Positions 1 to 6,857 are shown, counted from the first letter of the stretch. The stretch: DNA of 14,197 bases from Bacillota bacterium (GCA_023460155.1 JAEWRF010000128.1:1-14197); one strand, 5' to 3'. Notes: generated from the letters alone by a model not told the origin. Translations and numbers: made by a program.

Positions 1-740
1 CCTTTCGACAGGGCGGAAAGCCCACTCTGAACGGTGGGCATCGCCTCATTCAGGCTGCCGAGCAGCTGCGACAGATCCTGCGAGCCTGTCTGCACCGAAT
101 TCAGCGAATCATTGATCCCGCTCATGGAGCTGTTGATTTTGATTACGGCGTCCTTGAACTGCAGGATAGCATCGCGGTTCGCGTCGGCGTCCTTTCCGAC
201 GGAGTTCAGCGAGGAGAACAGGGTGGCGTTCATCGTCTGAAGGAAATTGTCGCGTATCTGCTGCACCAGCGTGTTCTTGGCCGATTCCGTGATTTTTCCC
301 GCAACCGGGTTGACCTTGGTATCCACTTTATAGATAATCTGGGGCTTCTGCGGATTTCCGGAAAGCACGGTCAGGAACTTCGAGGAGAAGTCCTCCGGAA
401 TCTGAATTTCCGCGTAATAGGTGCTGTCGGCAAGGCCCAGATCGGCGTCGCGGGCCGTTGTAAAGATCCATTTGATCTTGTTGTTTTTTTTCAGCTTCTC
501 TACCACATCGGAGCCCACATTCATGCTTTTTCCGCGGTAGGCGGCGCCTTTGTCGCTGTTGACCACCGCCAAGGGAATATCCGACGTGTTGTCGTAGATA
601 TTCCAGCAGGCCTGGATGTTGATCCAGGCATAAAGTGACGGAAGGACGCACAGTCCGGCTACAACAATCAGGGCCACGGGATTCCGAAGGATACGTTTCC
701 AGTCATTCCGATAGCTTTTCAAAATAAGGTGAAAATTCAT
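1..740 (-). CDS. YhgE/Pip-family membrane protein, N-terminal part (cut by window edge)
   Basis: Reading leftward from ATG at 740, the frame stays open to the left edge (about 246 codons), so the C-terminus is missing. The protein begins with a short basic cytoplasmic stretch, then a membrane segment at about residues 20-41 (NPVALIVVAGLCVLPSLYAW), then the YhgE/Pip hallmark NIYDNTSDIPLAVVN followed by DKGA. After that comes a large extracytoplasmic region rich in Asn, Ser and Gln with coiled-coil-like repeats, where the frame is cut. In this family the extracellular domain is followed by an ABC-2-like membrane region; members include phage infection protein and secretion-associated proteins, and their exact role is unsettled. 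The start is fixed by an in-frame TGA four codons upstream. A GGAAGG lies about 14 nt upstream, a long spacing. The gene has its own promoter (838-866) and is separated from hcp by a terminator. Family call is firm; specific function is not. Confidence 0.85.
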   Translation of the reverse strand, partial: MNFHLILKSYRNDWKRILRNPVALIVVAGLCVLPSLYAWINIQACWNIYDNTSDIPLAVVNSDKGAAYRGKSMNVGSDVVEKLKKNNKIKWIFTTARDADLGLADSTYYAEIQIPEDFSSKFLTVLSGNPQKPQIIYKVDTKVNPVAGKITESAKNTLVQQIRDNFLQTMNATLFSSLNSVGKDADANRDAILQFKDAVIKINSSMSGINDSLNSVQTGSQDLSQLLGSLNEAMPTVQSGLSALSK

Positions 741-837
741 AGGGCTGTGTCACACCTTCCCGGTTTAAAACAAATCCCCTTGCGGGCCCTTCCTGAAACC
801 GGCGCCTGATTTGCCCGAAACTGGAAGTTCAGTGTTA

Positions 838-866
838 ATTATAACATCCCGCCGCGGGGAAAACAA
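838..866 (-). promoter_or_regulatory. Promoter for the YhgE/Pip gene
   Basis: On the minus strand a -35 TTGTTT (866-861) and a -10 TATAAT (843-838) are separated by exactly 17 bp. A TG one base upstream of the -10 makes it an extended -10. The predicted start is near 831, giving a leader of about 90 nt before the ATG at 740. Confidence 0.65.
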
Positions 867-948
867 TTCCGGTTTCTCTTCTGAAGACCGCATTCTTACG
901 GCAAAAAAGGAGCGCCTCAACCCCCGTTTTGCAGGCCCGCTGACGCAG

Positions 949-991
949 AAAAAGCAGCAGTCTTTGCAGCATAAAGCTGCAAAGACTGCTG
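949..991 (-). terminator. Intrinsic terminator after hcp
   Basis: A perfect 16-bp stem (955-970 with 976-991) closes a 5-nt ATAAA loop. On the minus strand it is followed by a run of five U (953-949). It lies just past the hcp stop. The plus side has only TTTTAT, so the main direction is leftward. It insulates the YhgE/Pip gene. Confidence 0.9.
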
Positions 992-1033
992 TTTTATAAT
1001 GCATGTTGAATAATTCTGGAAAACTGAACGGGC

Positions 1034-2632
1034 TTATTTCGCGAGGAGCTTTTTTAGGTCATTTTCCGGCGTGCTGATCGGTGCGATGCCGTAATTTGCG
1101 ACCAGGTAATTCAGGATGTTCGGGGAAAGGAACGCCGGGAGCGAAGGCCCGAGCAGAATGTTTTTAATGCCGAGGTGCAGCAGCGTCAGCAGGATGCACA
1201 CGGCCTTCTGCTCATACCACGAGAGAACGAAGGAAAGCGGAAGCTCATTTACGCCGCAGCCGAAAGCCTTCGATAGAGCGACGGCCACCTCGATGGCACT
1301 GTAGGCGTCGTTGCACTGCCCCATATCCATGATGCGCGGAAGTCCCGCCACGGTGCCGAGGTCAAGGTCGTTAAAGCGGTACTTGCCGCAGGCGAGGGTC
1401 AAAATAACGGAATTCTCCGGCGTCTGCTTCACGAAATCCGTGTAGTAATTCCGCCCCGGTTTCGCGCCGTCGCACCCGCCGACCAGGAAGAAATGGCTGA
1501 TCTGTCCGGCCTTTACGGCTTCGACAACCTTGTCGGCAACGGAAAGAACGGTGCCGTGCCCGAAGCCCGTCATGACCTGATCGCCGCCGTTAATGCCCGT
1601 CATGTGATGTTCTTCGCTGTAGCCGCCAAGCTCCAGCGCCTTTTCAATCACGGGCGCGAAATTTTTGTCGTCCCCAATATGCACGAGCTCCGGATAGGAC
1701 ACGACCTCCGTTGTGAAAACCCGGTCCGCATAACTCGGTTTCGGTGGCATCAGGCAGTTCGTTGTGAAAAGAACCGGCGCGGGAATGTCCGCAAATTCCT
1801 TCTGCTGGTTCTGCCATGCCGTGCCGAAGTTTCCTTTGAGCTGCGGGTATTTTTTCAGTTCGGGGTAAGCGTGGGCGGGCAGCATTTCGCCGTGGGTGTA
1901 GACGTTGACTCCCTTCCCCTCGGTCTGTTCCAGAAGCAGCTTCAGGTCGCGCAGATCATGCCCGCTGATTACGATGAACGGACCTTTTTCAACAGTCAGG
2001 GGAACGGCGGTCGGCGCCGGAGTGCCGTAGGTTTCCGTGTTGGCTTTGTCAAGCAGTGCCATGCACTTCAGGTTAACCTCGCCCGTTTCAAGCGTCAGCG
2101 GAAGCAGGCGGTCGGCCGTGTCTTCGTATCCGATGGCAAAAAGTGCGCGGTAAAAGAAGCTGTTGACCTCACGGTCGGTATAGCCCAGCACCATCGCGTG
2201 GTAAGCATAGGCCGCCATGCCGCGGAGCCCGAACAGGATCAGCGATTTGAGTGAGCGGATATCCTCCTCGGCGTGCCAGACTTCGTTCATGTCATAGTCG
2301 TCGTTGCGGGAGCAGGGGGAACCGCACTCGCCGCAGCGCGGCACCAGTTTTTCCTTTTCCGCATGGATACGGCCGATCATTTCCCGCAGGGCTTCGCTGT
2401 TGAAATTCACGTTGGTGATGGTGGTGAAAAGCCCGGCGAGCATTGCATGATCCGTGCTTTCCGAAGCTTTCTCGCCGCTCCCGTCAAGCGCGCGCGCAAG
2501 GCCGATCAAGGCCCCCGTCAGCTCATCCTGAAGTCCTGCGACATCGGCGGTCTTTCCGCAGACTCCGGCTTTTCCCGTACACCCCGTGCACCCTGCGGTC
2601 TGCTCACACTGGAAACAAAACATTTCGTTCAT
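1034..2632 (-). CDS. hcp: Hybrid cluster protein (hydroxylamine reductase / NO-detoxifying Hcp)
   Basis: 532 residues, the normal size for a short (class I-like) Hcp. The N-terminal cluster ligands are C6, C9, C18 and C25 (CX2CX8CX6C, one residue longer in the last gap than Desulfovibrio Hcp). All hybrid-cluster ligands can be located by motif: H225 in SGHDL, E249 in THGEM, C293 in TTNCL, C387 in GGCDG, C415 in ACGKYR, C440 in GQCND, and E474 and K476 in WYEQK. In the family the cluster reduces hydroxylamine in vitro and NO to N2O in vivo, using electrons from a small redox partner. That partner is probably the ferredoxin encoded 42 nt upstream in the same orientation. GGGAGGA lies 8 nt before the ATG. 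An extra cysteine group (C100, C103, C107) sits in the short linker where longer Hcps have an insertion; its role is unknown. Confidence 0.96.
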   Translation of the reverse strand: MNEMFCFQCEQTAGCTGCTGKAGVCGKTADVAGLQDELTGALIGLARALDGSGEKASESTDHAMLAGLFTTITNVNFNSEALREMIGRIHAEKEKLVPRCGECGSPCSRNDDYDMNEVWHAEEDIRSLKSLILFGLRGMAAYAYHAMVLGYTDREVNSFFYRALFAIGYEDTADRLLPLTLETGEVNLKCMALLDKANTETYGTPAPTAVPLTVEKGPFIVISGHDLRDLKLLLEQTEGKGVNVYTHGEMLPAHAYPELKKYPQLKGNFGTAWQNQQKEFADIPAPVLFTTNCLMPPKPSYADRVFTTEVVSYPELVHIGDDKNFAPVIEKALELGGYSEEHHMTGINGGDQVMTGFGHGTVLSVADKVVEAVKAGQISHFFLVGGCDGAKPGRNYYTDFVKQTPENSVILTLACGKYRFNDLDLGTVAGLPRIMDMGQCNDAYSAIEVAVALSKAFGCGVNELPLSFVLSWYEQKAVCILLTLLHLGIKNILLGPSLPAFLSPNILNYLVANYGIAPISTPENDLKKLLAK

Positions 2633-2674
2633 TCCTAAAATCCTCCCTATATTGTAATTATAAGAGCCGCTTTT

Positions 2675-3376
2675 TCAATCCAGGATTTCTCCGGTCGCGG
2701 AAATCGTCACCACCTGCCACGGGATCATTTTTCCGCTGCGCTGGAGCGCCGTTTTCACCGCATGTTCAATCCCGCCGCAGCAGGGCACTTCCATTCGCAC
2801 AACCGTCACGCTTTTAATTTCGTTATTTTTCAGGATTTCGGTAAGTTTGTCCGCATAATCGCCGTCGTCCAGCTTCGGACATCCAATCAGGGTAATATGG
2901 TTCTTAATAAACCGCTCATGGAAATCCGCGCGGGCATACGCCGTGCAGTCGGCCGCGATCAGCAGCTTTGCCCCGGCAAAATACGGCGCCTGTACCGGCA
3001 CCAGTTTGATCTGCACCGGCCACTGGGAAAGCTGCGAAACCGAGCGGCACTCCGCGGAAGGGACTTCGGCTGCTGCCGGTTCCCGCCGGATGGCGTGTGC
3101 GCGGCTTCCCGGGCATCCGCCGGAAAAGGCCCCGGCCTTTTCGGCCTTGCTTTTCATGACCGCCTGCTGATTGTATTCGGCCGCCTCGCGCTCCGTAAAC
3201 GTGATGGCCCCGGTCGGGCAGGCAGGCAGACAGTCCCCGAGCCCGTCGCAGTAATCGTCGCGCATGAGCTTCGCCTTGCCGTTCACCATCCCGATCGCGC
3301 CCTCGTGGCACGCCGCCGCGCAGGCTCCGCAGCCGTTGCATTTTTCTTCGTCGATCTGTATAATTTTACGTTTCAT
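2675..3376 (-). CDS. Hcp-associated 4Fe-4S ferredoxin-like protein with C-terminal extension
   Basis: 233 residues. I start it at ATG 3376 because GGGAGGA lies 7 nt upstream; an in-frame ATG 14 codons further up lacks a site. Residues 1-60 form a two-cluster ferredoxin domain. The first site is canonical (C13, C16, C19, C23). The second reads C43-X5-C49-X3-C53, with Leu46 where the second Cys of a canonical motif would be, so it may hold a 3Fe-4S or incompletely ligated cluster. Residues 61-115 are a linker. Residues 116-233 form an alpha/beta-looking domain with further cysteines (C144, C166, C199, C200) and the motif EVPCCGG. Proteins of this architecture are recurrent neighbours of hcp in Clostridia, so electron delivery to Hcp is the likely role (inference). 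It is the first gene of the ferredoxin-hcp operon and diverges from the Crp/Fnr regulator. Confidence 0.87.
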   Translation of the reverse strand: MKRKIIQIDEEKCNGCGACAAACHEGAIGMVNGKAKLMRDDYCDGLGDCLPACPTGAITFTEREAAEYNQQAVMKSKAEKAGAFSGGCPGSRAHAIRREPAAAEVPSAECRSVSQLSQWPVQIKLVPVQAPYFAGAKLLIAADCTAYARADFHERFIKNHITLIGCPKLDDGDYADKLTEILKNNEIKSVTVVRMEVPCCGGIEHAVKTALQRSGKMIPWQVVTISATGEILD

Positions 3377-3390
3377 CCGTAGTTCCTCCC

Positions 3391-3419
3391 TTGCTTTTCT
3401 GGCGATAGTATAATACAAT
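3391..3419 (+). promoter_or_regulatory. Candidate promoter of the Crp/Fnr regulator gene
   Basis: TTGCTT (3391-3396) and TACAAT (3414-3419) are spaced by 17 bp, with a predicted start near 3426. A TATAAT also occurs at 3409-3414 but lacks a matching -35. The palindrome at 3435-3448 would then lie at about +10 to +23, where bound protein could repress the regulator's own gene. Confidence 0.4.
3407..3412 (-). promoter_or_regulatory. -10 element of the ferredoxin-hcp promoter (activator-dependent type)
   Basis: On the minus strand TATACT lies at 3412-3407, giving a predicted start at 3400, about 24 nt before the ATG at 3376. The hexamer 17 bp upstream (CATACT) is a poor -35. The palindrome at 3435-3448 is centred at -41.5, the position used by class II Crp/Fnr activators. 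Confidence 0.5.
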
Positions 3420-3434
3420 ATTTAAAACAAGTAT

Positions 3435-3448
3435 GTTGTAAAAACAAC
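3435..3448. promoter_or_regulatory. Crp/Fnr-type operator palindrome
   Basis: GTTGTAAAAACAAC is two 5-bp inverted arms with a 4-bp spacer, the same 14-bp geometry as FNR sites. It lies between the divergent ferredoxin-hcp operon and the Crp/Fnr gene, consistent with an HcpR-like circuit. The link to this particular regulator is inferred from position. Confidence 0.55.
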
Positions 3449-3463
3449 AAGTAAGGAAGTTTT

Positions 3464-4144
3464 ATGGAACAAAATGATTTGTCCGTATGGAAGCGGTCCA
3501 AACTGTTCAGCGGGATCGACGAGAAAGAGCTCGGCGCCATGATTTCCTGCCTTTCTGCGGAAAGAAAGAAATACAAAAAAGGGGAATATATTCTTCGTAA
3601 CGGCGACTCGTCCGGTTCGATCGGACTTGTGACCGCCGGGAGCGCGGACGTAATCAAAGAGGATTATTGGGGAAACCGGAATATTGTGGCCGCGATCCCG
3701 CCGGGCGAGACGTTCGCCGAAAGCTACGCCTGCGCGGGCGGCGTTCCGCTCGGCGTCAGCGTACAGGCTTCACAGGGCTCGGAAATTTTACTGATGAACA
3801 TTCAGAAAATCCTGACGACCTGCTCCTCCGCGTGCGCTTTCCACGTTCGACTGATCCGGAATCTGGTGTCGCTTCTGGCCTCGAAGAATCTGATGATGAA
3901 CGAAAAGCTGACGTACCTTTCGCAGAGAAGCACGCGGGAAAAGCTGCTCTCCTATCTTTCCGCGGAGTCCATGCGTCAGCACGCCTCCGCCTTCTCCATT
4001 CCCTTTGACCGCCAGCAGTTGGCCGACTATCTCTCTGTCGACCGCAGCGCGATGTCGAACGAGCTTTCGAAGATGCGGAAAGAAGGCATCCTCCAATATG
4101 AAAAGAATCATTTTGTGCTGCTGCAATCTATGAATCTGGAATAA
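3464..4144 (+). CDS. Crp/Fnr-family transcription regulator, HcpR-like
   Basis: 226 residues, typical of the family. Residues 10-125 form the cyclic-nucleotide-like sensor beta-roll (GEYILRNGD at 40-48 and GETFAES at 81-87), followed by the long dimerisation helix at about 125-150. A C-terminal winged helix-turn-helix follows, with its recognition region at about 182-207 (DRQQLADYLSVDRSAMSNE). There is no N-terminal FNR-type cysteine cluster. Cysteines at 29, 90, 120 and 124 are present but form no known motif. AGGA lies about 8 nt before the ATG. The gene diverges from the ferredoxin-hcp operon. In Clostridia and sulfate reducers, Crp/Fnr proteins called HcpR control hcp and its ferredoxin during nitrosative stress. 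That role is inferred from context; the sensor ligand cannot be read from sequence. Confidence 0.88.
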   Translation: MEQNDLSVWKRSKLFSGIDEKELGAMISCLSAERKKYKKGEYILRNGDSSGSIGLVTAGSADVIKEDYWGNRNIVAAIPPGETFAESYACAGGVPLGVSVQASQGSEILLMNIQKILTTCSSACAFHVRLIRNLVSLLASKNLMMNEKLTYLSQRSTREKLLSYLSAESMRQHASAFSIPFDRQQLADYLSVDRSAMSNELSKMRKEGILQYEKNHFVLLQSMNLE

Positions 4145-4200
4145 AACTGCTTGCTCTGATTTCTATTTGACCGCCTTGTCAAGATCATGAAACGAGGTAA

Positions 4201-4437
4201 AAGAGGTGTGAATTCTGCAACAATATAATTCTTCGCGAAAAGTTCTACTCAACAAGGGATTATTTAAACTGTTTGACCTATATCCAATCACTCGTTGAAT
4301 CTGGTGATTATGACGTTATTAAGCAAACCTGTAACTTAGACAATGTGAAAGATTCGGACGGCAATTGGATTGATGATATAATATTGCATACGATTCGTTG
4401 TAAGAAGTGCGGACAAAAGTATACATGCTTAGATTGA
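4201..4437 (+). pseudogene. Small zinc-finger-like ORF lacking a usable start codon
   Basis: A 78-codon open frame ends at TGA 4435-4437 and is bounded on the left by TAA 4198-4200. It encodes CEFC near the N-terminus and CKKCGQKYTC near the C-terminus, two pairs typical of a zinc ribbon, joined by a plausible acidic soluble middle. No ATG, GTG or TTG occurs near the N-terminal end. The codon just before the first Cys is AGG, which would be ATG with one base change and would sit about 6 nt after a GAGG. Alternatively, one extra A in the AAAA run at 4199-4202 would join the frame to ATG 4187. The stretch is visibly more AT-rich than its neighbours. I read it as a recently broken, possibly transferred small gene, or a sequence error. 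Function not recognised. Confidence 0.45.
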
Positions 4438-4452
4438 ATTGATGCCTTGCAC

Positions 4453-4488
4453 AAAAATGAAAAGGGCATCCGCTCAAAGCGGATGCCC
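4453..4488 (-). terminator. Intrinsic terminator of the candidate small RNA
   Basis: GGGCATCCGCT (4464-4474) pairs perfectly with AGCGGATGCCC (4478-4488) around a 3-nt loop. Leftward it is followed by UUUUCAUUUUU. On the plus strand the tail ATAATATTTT is weaker, so it may also stop rightward transcripts from the Crp/Fnr side. Confidence 0.8.
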
Positions 4489-4621
4489 ATAATATTTTGG
4501 TCCCGTGTAACGCCCGGGTTAACGACTGCTGCCTGCTTTTGTTGGTTAGTCTATGGTACAGTTCAAAATGACTTCAACGCCGAAATTAATGCCTTCGGTT
4601 TAGCGCGAAAAGATAGGCTCA

Positions 4622-4637
4622 GTTGGATATTTCCAAC
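4622..4637. promoter_or_regulatory. 16-bp palindrome at the predicted small-RNA start
   Basis: GTTGGA and TCCAAC arms flank TATT (plus strand); one more A/T pair extends each arm. It spans +1 to +16 of the predicted transcript, so it may be a 5' protective hairpin in RNA or a repressor site in DNA. The sequence alone does not decide. Confidence 0.5.
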
Positions 4638-4643
4638 TTTTGA

Positions 4644-4672
4644 ATCATACCACATCTGATTCGATTTGTCAA
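4644..4672 (-). promoter_or_regulatory. Strong promoter driving the candidate small RNA
   Basis: TTGACA (4672-4667), a 17-bp spacer, and TATGAT (4649-4644) on the minus strand. It starts just beyond the MFS stop codon, so it cannot serve the MFS gene. The predicted +1 is the first base of the palindrome at 4622-4637. Confidence 0.65.
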
Positions 4673-4695
4673 ATAAATTTCCGAAAACCGCCGGT

Positions 4696-5913
4696 TTACG
4701 CCGCGCGCTCCTGCCGGATCACGTCGGATTCCTGCACCCGCAGAGAAATTCCGGCCGCCGCGATCATCAGGGCAAGCAGCAGGGTCAGCGGAAGCGCCAT
4801 GGATCCGTTCGGCGCGCGCATCACATACAGCATAAGAATAAAAACAACGCCAGAGACCTGCCCGGAACCCATCAGCAAGCCGTAGGAGGTGCCCTCCGGC
4901 ACGGGGTAAGCGACCTCCGTGCCGAACTGAAAAATCAGCGGCCCCGCGCCCATCAGGAAAAAACCGGCGAGAGCGGAGGAAGCGACAAGCGCCGCATAGC
5001 TGCTCAGGTAAGAAAGCCCCGCGATACCGAACAGGGACGCGATGACGGAAACGGAAAGAAAGATGCTGCGCTTTTTCATCCGGTCCGAAAGGAGCGGAAT
5101 GACGACGGCGCCGAACAGCCCGCCCACGATGATGACGCCGCCGAGCAGTCCGCTCTGGTCGGAGGAAAATCCCCGCGCGTTCAGCATATCCGAAAGGCAG
5201 GTCAAGAGCGCGTTAAATACGCCCAGCGCGATAAAGACCACCGTAAGCAGCCGTATAAAATTGCGGTTCTTCCAAAGAGCTGAACTTTTGCGGAAGGAAA
5301 AGTTATCGTTCACTTCCCCGCGCGGCCCGGCGGGAACCTTCGGCTTCTCCTTGACGAAGATGAGAACCAGCAGCGCGGACGCGACGGATAGGTAACCGAA
5401 AATCCGGAGCATCCCGCCCATGGAAAACGCCTGATAGAGCTGCGGAGTCGCAACCATCGCGACGATGATGCCGACATAGCCCGCGATGGAAGCGATTCCC
5501 GAGGCCGTCGCCCGCTCGTTGACCGGAAACCAAACGGCAGCCAGCTTAGTGATCGGATTGAGCAGGAAGGGCTGAGCCACCGCCATACCGACCTGCGCAA
5601 CGACAACCAGCGCAAAGTTATCGGCAAAAGCGCCGCGGAGCAAGCCGAACACGGCGGTGACTACGGCGCCGAAGAGGAAACTCGCGCGCAGTCCTTTCCG
5701 GTCCGCCAGCATCGCGGCCGGCATGGAGAGCAGAATGTAGATAATCATATAGCTCATGGATAAAAACGCGATGCCCAGTGCGGATGTGTGGTAGTAGGCC
5801 ACGGCCTGCGGAGCAATGGCGGAAAAAGTCAGCCAGAAGATCTGAGTAATGGCCAGAACCGGAAAAACGCAAAATAAAACGACCCATCGGTACGGGCTTG
5901 CTTTATATTGCAT
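4696..5913 (-). CDS. MFS transporter, FLVCR-like
   Basis: 405 residues with about 12 hydrophobic segments in two halves separated by a charged loop at about 188-220. The MFS loop 2-3 signature appears at 65-76 (PAAMLADRKGLR) and is echoed in the second half by PLLSDRMKKR. The segment QPFLLNPITKLAAVWFP (114-130) followed by NERATA resembles the FLVCR branch of MFS. Animal FLVCR proteins carry choline and ethanolamine; the bacterial substrates are not established. GAGGAGA lies 7 nt before ATG 5913. The gene has its own promoter (6097-6125), an operator shared with the kinase-PLP enzyme operon, and a terminator-bearing leader, so it is probably controlled by the adjacent TetR protein. Uptake of the substrate handled by the kinase and PLP enzyme is the most natural role, but export is possible. 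Confidence 0.85.
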   Translation of the reverse strand: MQYKASPYRWVVLFCVFPVLAITQIFWLTFSAIAPQAVAYYHTSALGIAFLSMSYMIIYILLSMPAAMLADRKGLRASFLFGAVVTAVFGLLRGAFADNFALVVVAQVGMAVAQPFLLNPITKLAAVWFPVNERATASGIASIAGYVGIIVAMVATPQLYQAFSMGGMLRIFGYLSVASALLVLIFVKEKPKVPAGPRGEVNDNFSFRKSSALWKNRNFIRLLTVVFIALGVFNALLTCLSDMLNARGFSSDQSGLLGGVIIVGGLFGAVVIPLLSDRMKKRSIFLSVSVIASLFGIAGLSYLSSYAALVASSALAGFFLMGAGPLIFQFGTEVAYPVPEGTSYGLLMGSGQVSGVVFILMLYVMRAPNGSMALPLTLLLALMIAAAGISLRVQESDVIRQERAA

Positions 5914-5947
5914 AGAATCATCTCCTCTTTTCCAGGAATGCGGCGGC

Positions 5948-5986
5948 TCCGCTTCGCATTTCCGGCCTGCAACGGAAACGAGCGGA
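5948..5986 (-). other. Second hairpin in the MFS mRNA leader
   Basis: On the minus strand TCCGCT pairs with AGCGGA and, inside that, TTTCCG pairs with CGGAAA around an 8-nt loop, with a small internal loop between. It lies between the leader terminator and the MFS ribosome binding site. It may be part of a regulatory RNA or a stability element. Confidence 0.45.
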
Positions 5987-6007
5987 AAATCTTATGGGAA
6001 TACGCGC

Positions 6008-6039
6008 AAAAAGGGCACCGGTCTTTTAAACCGGCGCCC
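6008..6039 (-). terminator. Intrinsic terminator inside the MFS 5' leader (attenuator-like)
   Basis: Leftward transcripts form a 10-bp stem (6039-6030 with 6022-6013, one G-U pair) with a 7-nt loop, followed by five U (6012-6008). It lies between the MFS promoter and operator and the MFS ATG at 5913, so full-length mRNA must read through it. The stem closely matches the terminator at 7047-7083. Confidence 0.75.
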
Positions 6040-6074
6040 TTGCCATTTTTCATATTCCCCGCATAACTTTCAGG

Positions 6075-6088
6075 TGAGTGACTGCTCA
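6075..6088. promoter_or_regulatory. TetR-type operator, copy 1
   Basis: TGAGTGACTGCTCA, identical in all 14 bases to the site at 6958-6971. It covers about +3 to +16 of the predicted MFS transcript, where a bound repressor would block initiation or early elongation. Confidence 0.65.
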
Positions 6089-6096
6089 TTACGGTC

Positions 6097-6125
6097 ATTT
6101 TAATCATCTGTGAGGCTTTTGTCAA
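6097..6125 (-). promoter_or_regulatory. Promoter of the MFS gene
   Basis: TTGACA (6125-6120), a 17-bp spacer, and TAAAAT (6102-6097). The predicted start is 6090, giving a leader of about 177 nt to ATG 5913. Confidence 0.75.
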
Positions 6126-6186
6126 CCAATTCTGCAGTTTCGGAAAAAAATAAAGCAAATCGCAGCAAAACCCGATGAAAATAAAG

Positions 6187-6822
6187 TTAAGCGGAAAAAG
6201 CGCCTTTCATAAACTTCATCGTCTGCTCCACAATGTAATCTTCCTCATTCAGGGCGAATTCTCCTCCGTAAAGTTTAAACCGCTCCTGATAATACCCGCA
6301 GGAAAAAGAATACTGCAGCATCATGAACAGGTTGTCCAGCAAAAACGGGAAAATGCGGAGATCGCAGTCCGGGCGGATGACGCCTTCCTCCTTCCCCTTG
6401 AGGATCGCGCGGCAGTAAAGCCTGTGGGAATATTCCTCCATCTCGCTGACGACCTGGCGCTCAATCGTCGCTTTGCTTGGCGCGGTCATCTCGAAATACA
6501 GCTTCACGTAATTCGGATGTTCGTGGGACTCCCGGATAATCCGCCGCAGAATTTTTTCCACCGTCACAAAAAAAGGGTCGCTTTCCAGTACGACTTCCTG
6601 AAAAGCGTCGATCAGCAGCTGCGAACCGTATTGTACGACCGAAAGGAACAGGTCCTCCTTGTTTTCAAAATACTGAAAAAGGCTGCCCACGCTGATGTGG
6701 GCGGCTTTCGCAATTTTATTCGTGTTGGCGCTTTCATACCCGTGCTCCGCAAATTCATCGACCGCCGCCTGAATCACGCAGTTTCTTTTTTCTTCCGGGA
6801 TTTTTCGAAAAAGTTCCGTCAA
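6187..6822 (-). CDS. TetR/AcrR-family repressor
   Basis: 211 residues if started at the TTG at 6822. I choose this over ATG 6837 because GGGAGGA lies 6 nt before the TTG and falls inside the longer ORF, while the ATG has no good site. The N-terminal helix-turn-helix spans about residues 34-60 (NKIAKAAHISVGSLFQYFE), with the classical TetR GSLFQYFENKEDLF end. The variable C-terminal ligand domain follows and gives no ligand hint. The gene lies between the MFS gene (same strand) and the divergent kinase operon. Identical operators at 6075-6088 and 6958-6971 in front of both suggest it controls them. No copy of the operator overlaps its own extended -10 promoter, so autoregulation is not evident. 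Confidence 0.9.
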   Translation of the reverse strand: MTELFRKIPEEKRNCVIQAAVDEFAEHGYESANTNKIAKAAHISVGSLFQYFENKEDLFLSVVQYGSQLLIDAFQEVVLESDPFFVTVEKILRRIIRESHEHPNYVKLYFEMTAPSKATIERQVVSEMEEYSHRLYCRAILKGKEEGVIRPDCDLRIFPFLLDNLFMMLQYSFSCGYYQERFKLYGGEFALNEEDYIVEQTMKFMKGAFSA

Positions 6823-6857
6823 TTCCGTTCCTCCCATCGCCGGGCTTTCTGGTATTT

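Larger units (their letters stand above)
4453..4637 (-). ncRNA. Candidate small RNA of about 185 nt (unassigned family)
   Basis: A strong minus-strand promoter (4644-4672) predicts a start at 4637, and an intrinsic terminator ends the unit at about 4453. No ORF with a ribosome binding site lies between. The RNA would begin directly with a hairpin (GUUGGA, AAUA loop, UCCAAC; 4637-4622). Further possible pairings are CCGAA with UUCGG in the middle and a CUG(AG)CCU with AGGCAG closing helix. It does not match 6S RNA, tmRNA, SRP RNA or a riboswitch class that I recognise. Expression and family are unverified. Confidence 0.5.

Noticed and set aside
1493..2254. Plus-strand 253-codon ORF inside hcp
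   Set aside because: It is antisense to hcp, whose cluster ligands are all conserved; the opposite frame shows no domain.
4502..4520. Imperfect palindrome around GTAACGCCCGGGTTAAC as an operator
   Set aside because: It has a mismatch and lies in the middle of the candidate RNA; more likely part of RNA structure or chance.
5829..6158. Minus-strand ORF of 109 codons spanning the MFS leader and start
   Set aside because: It runs out of frame through the terminator, second hairpin and MFS start, with no ribosome binding site or known domain.
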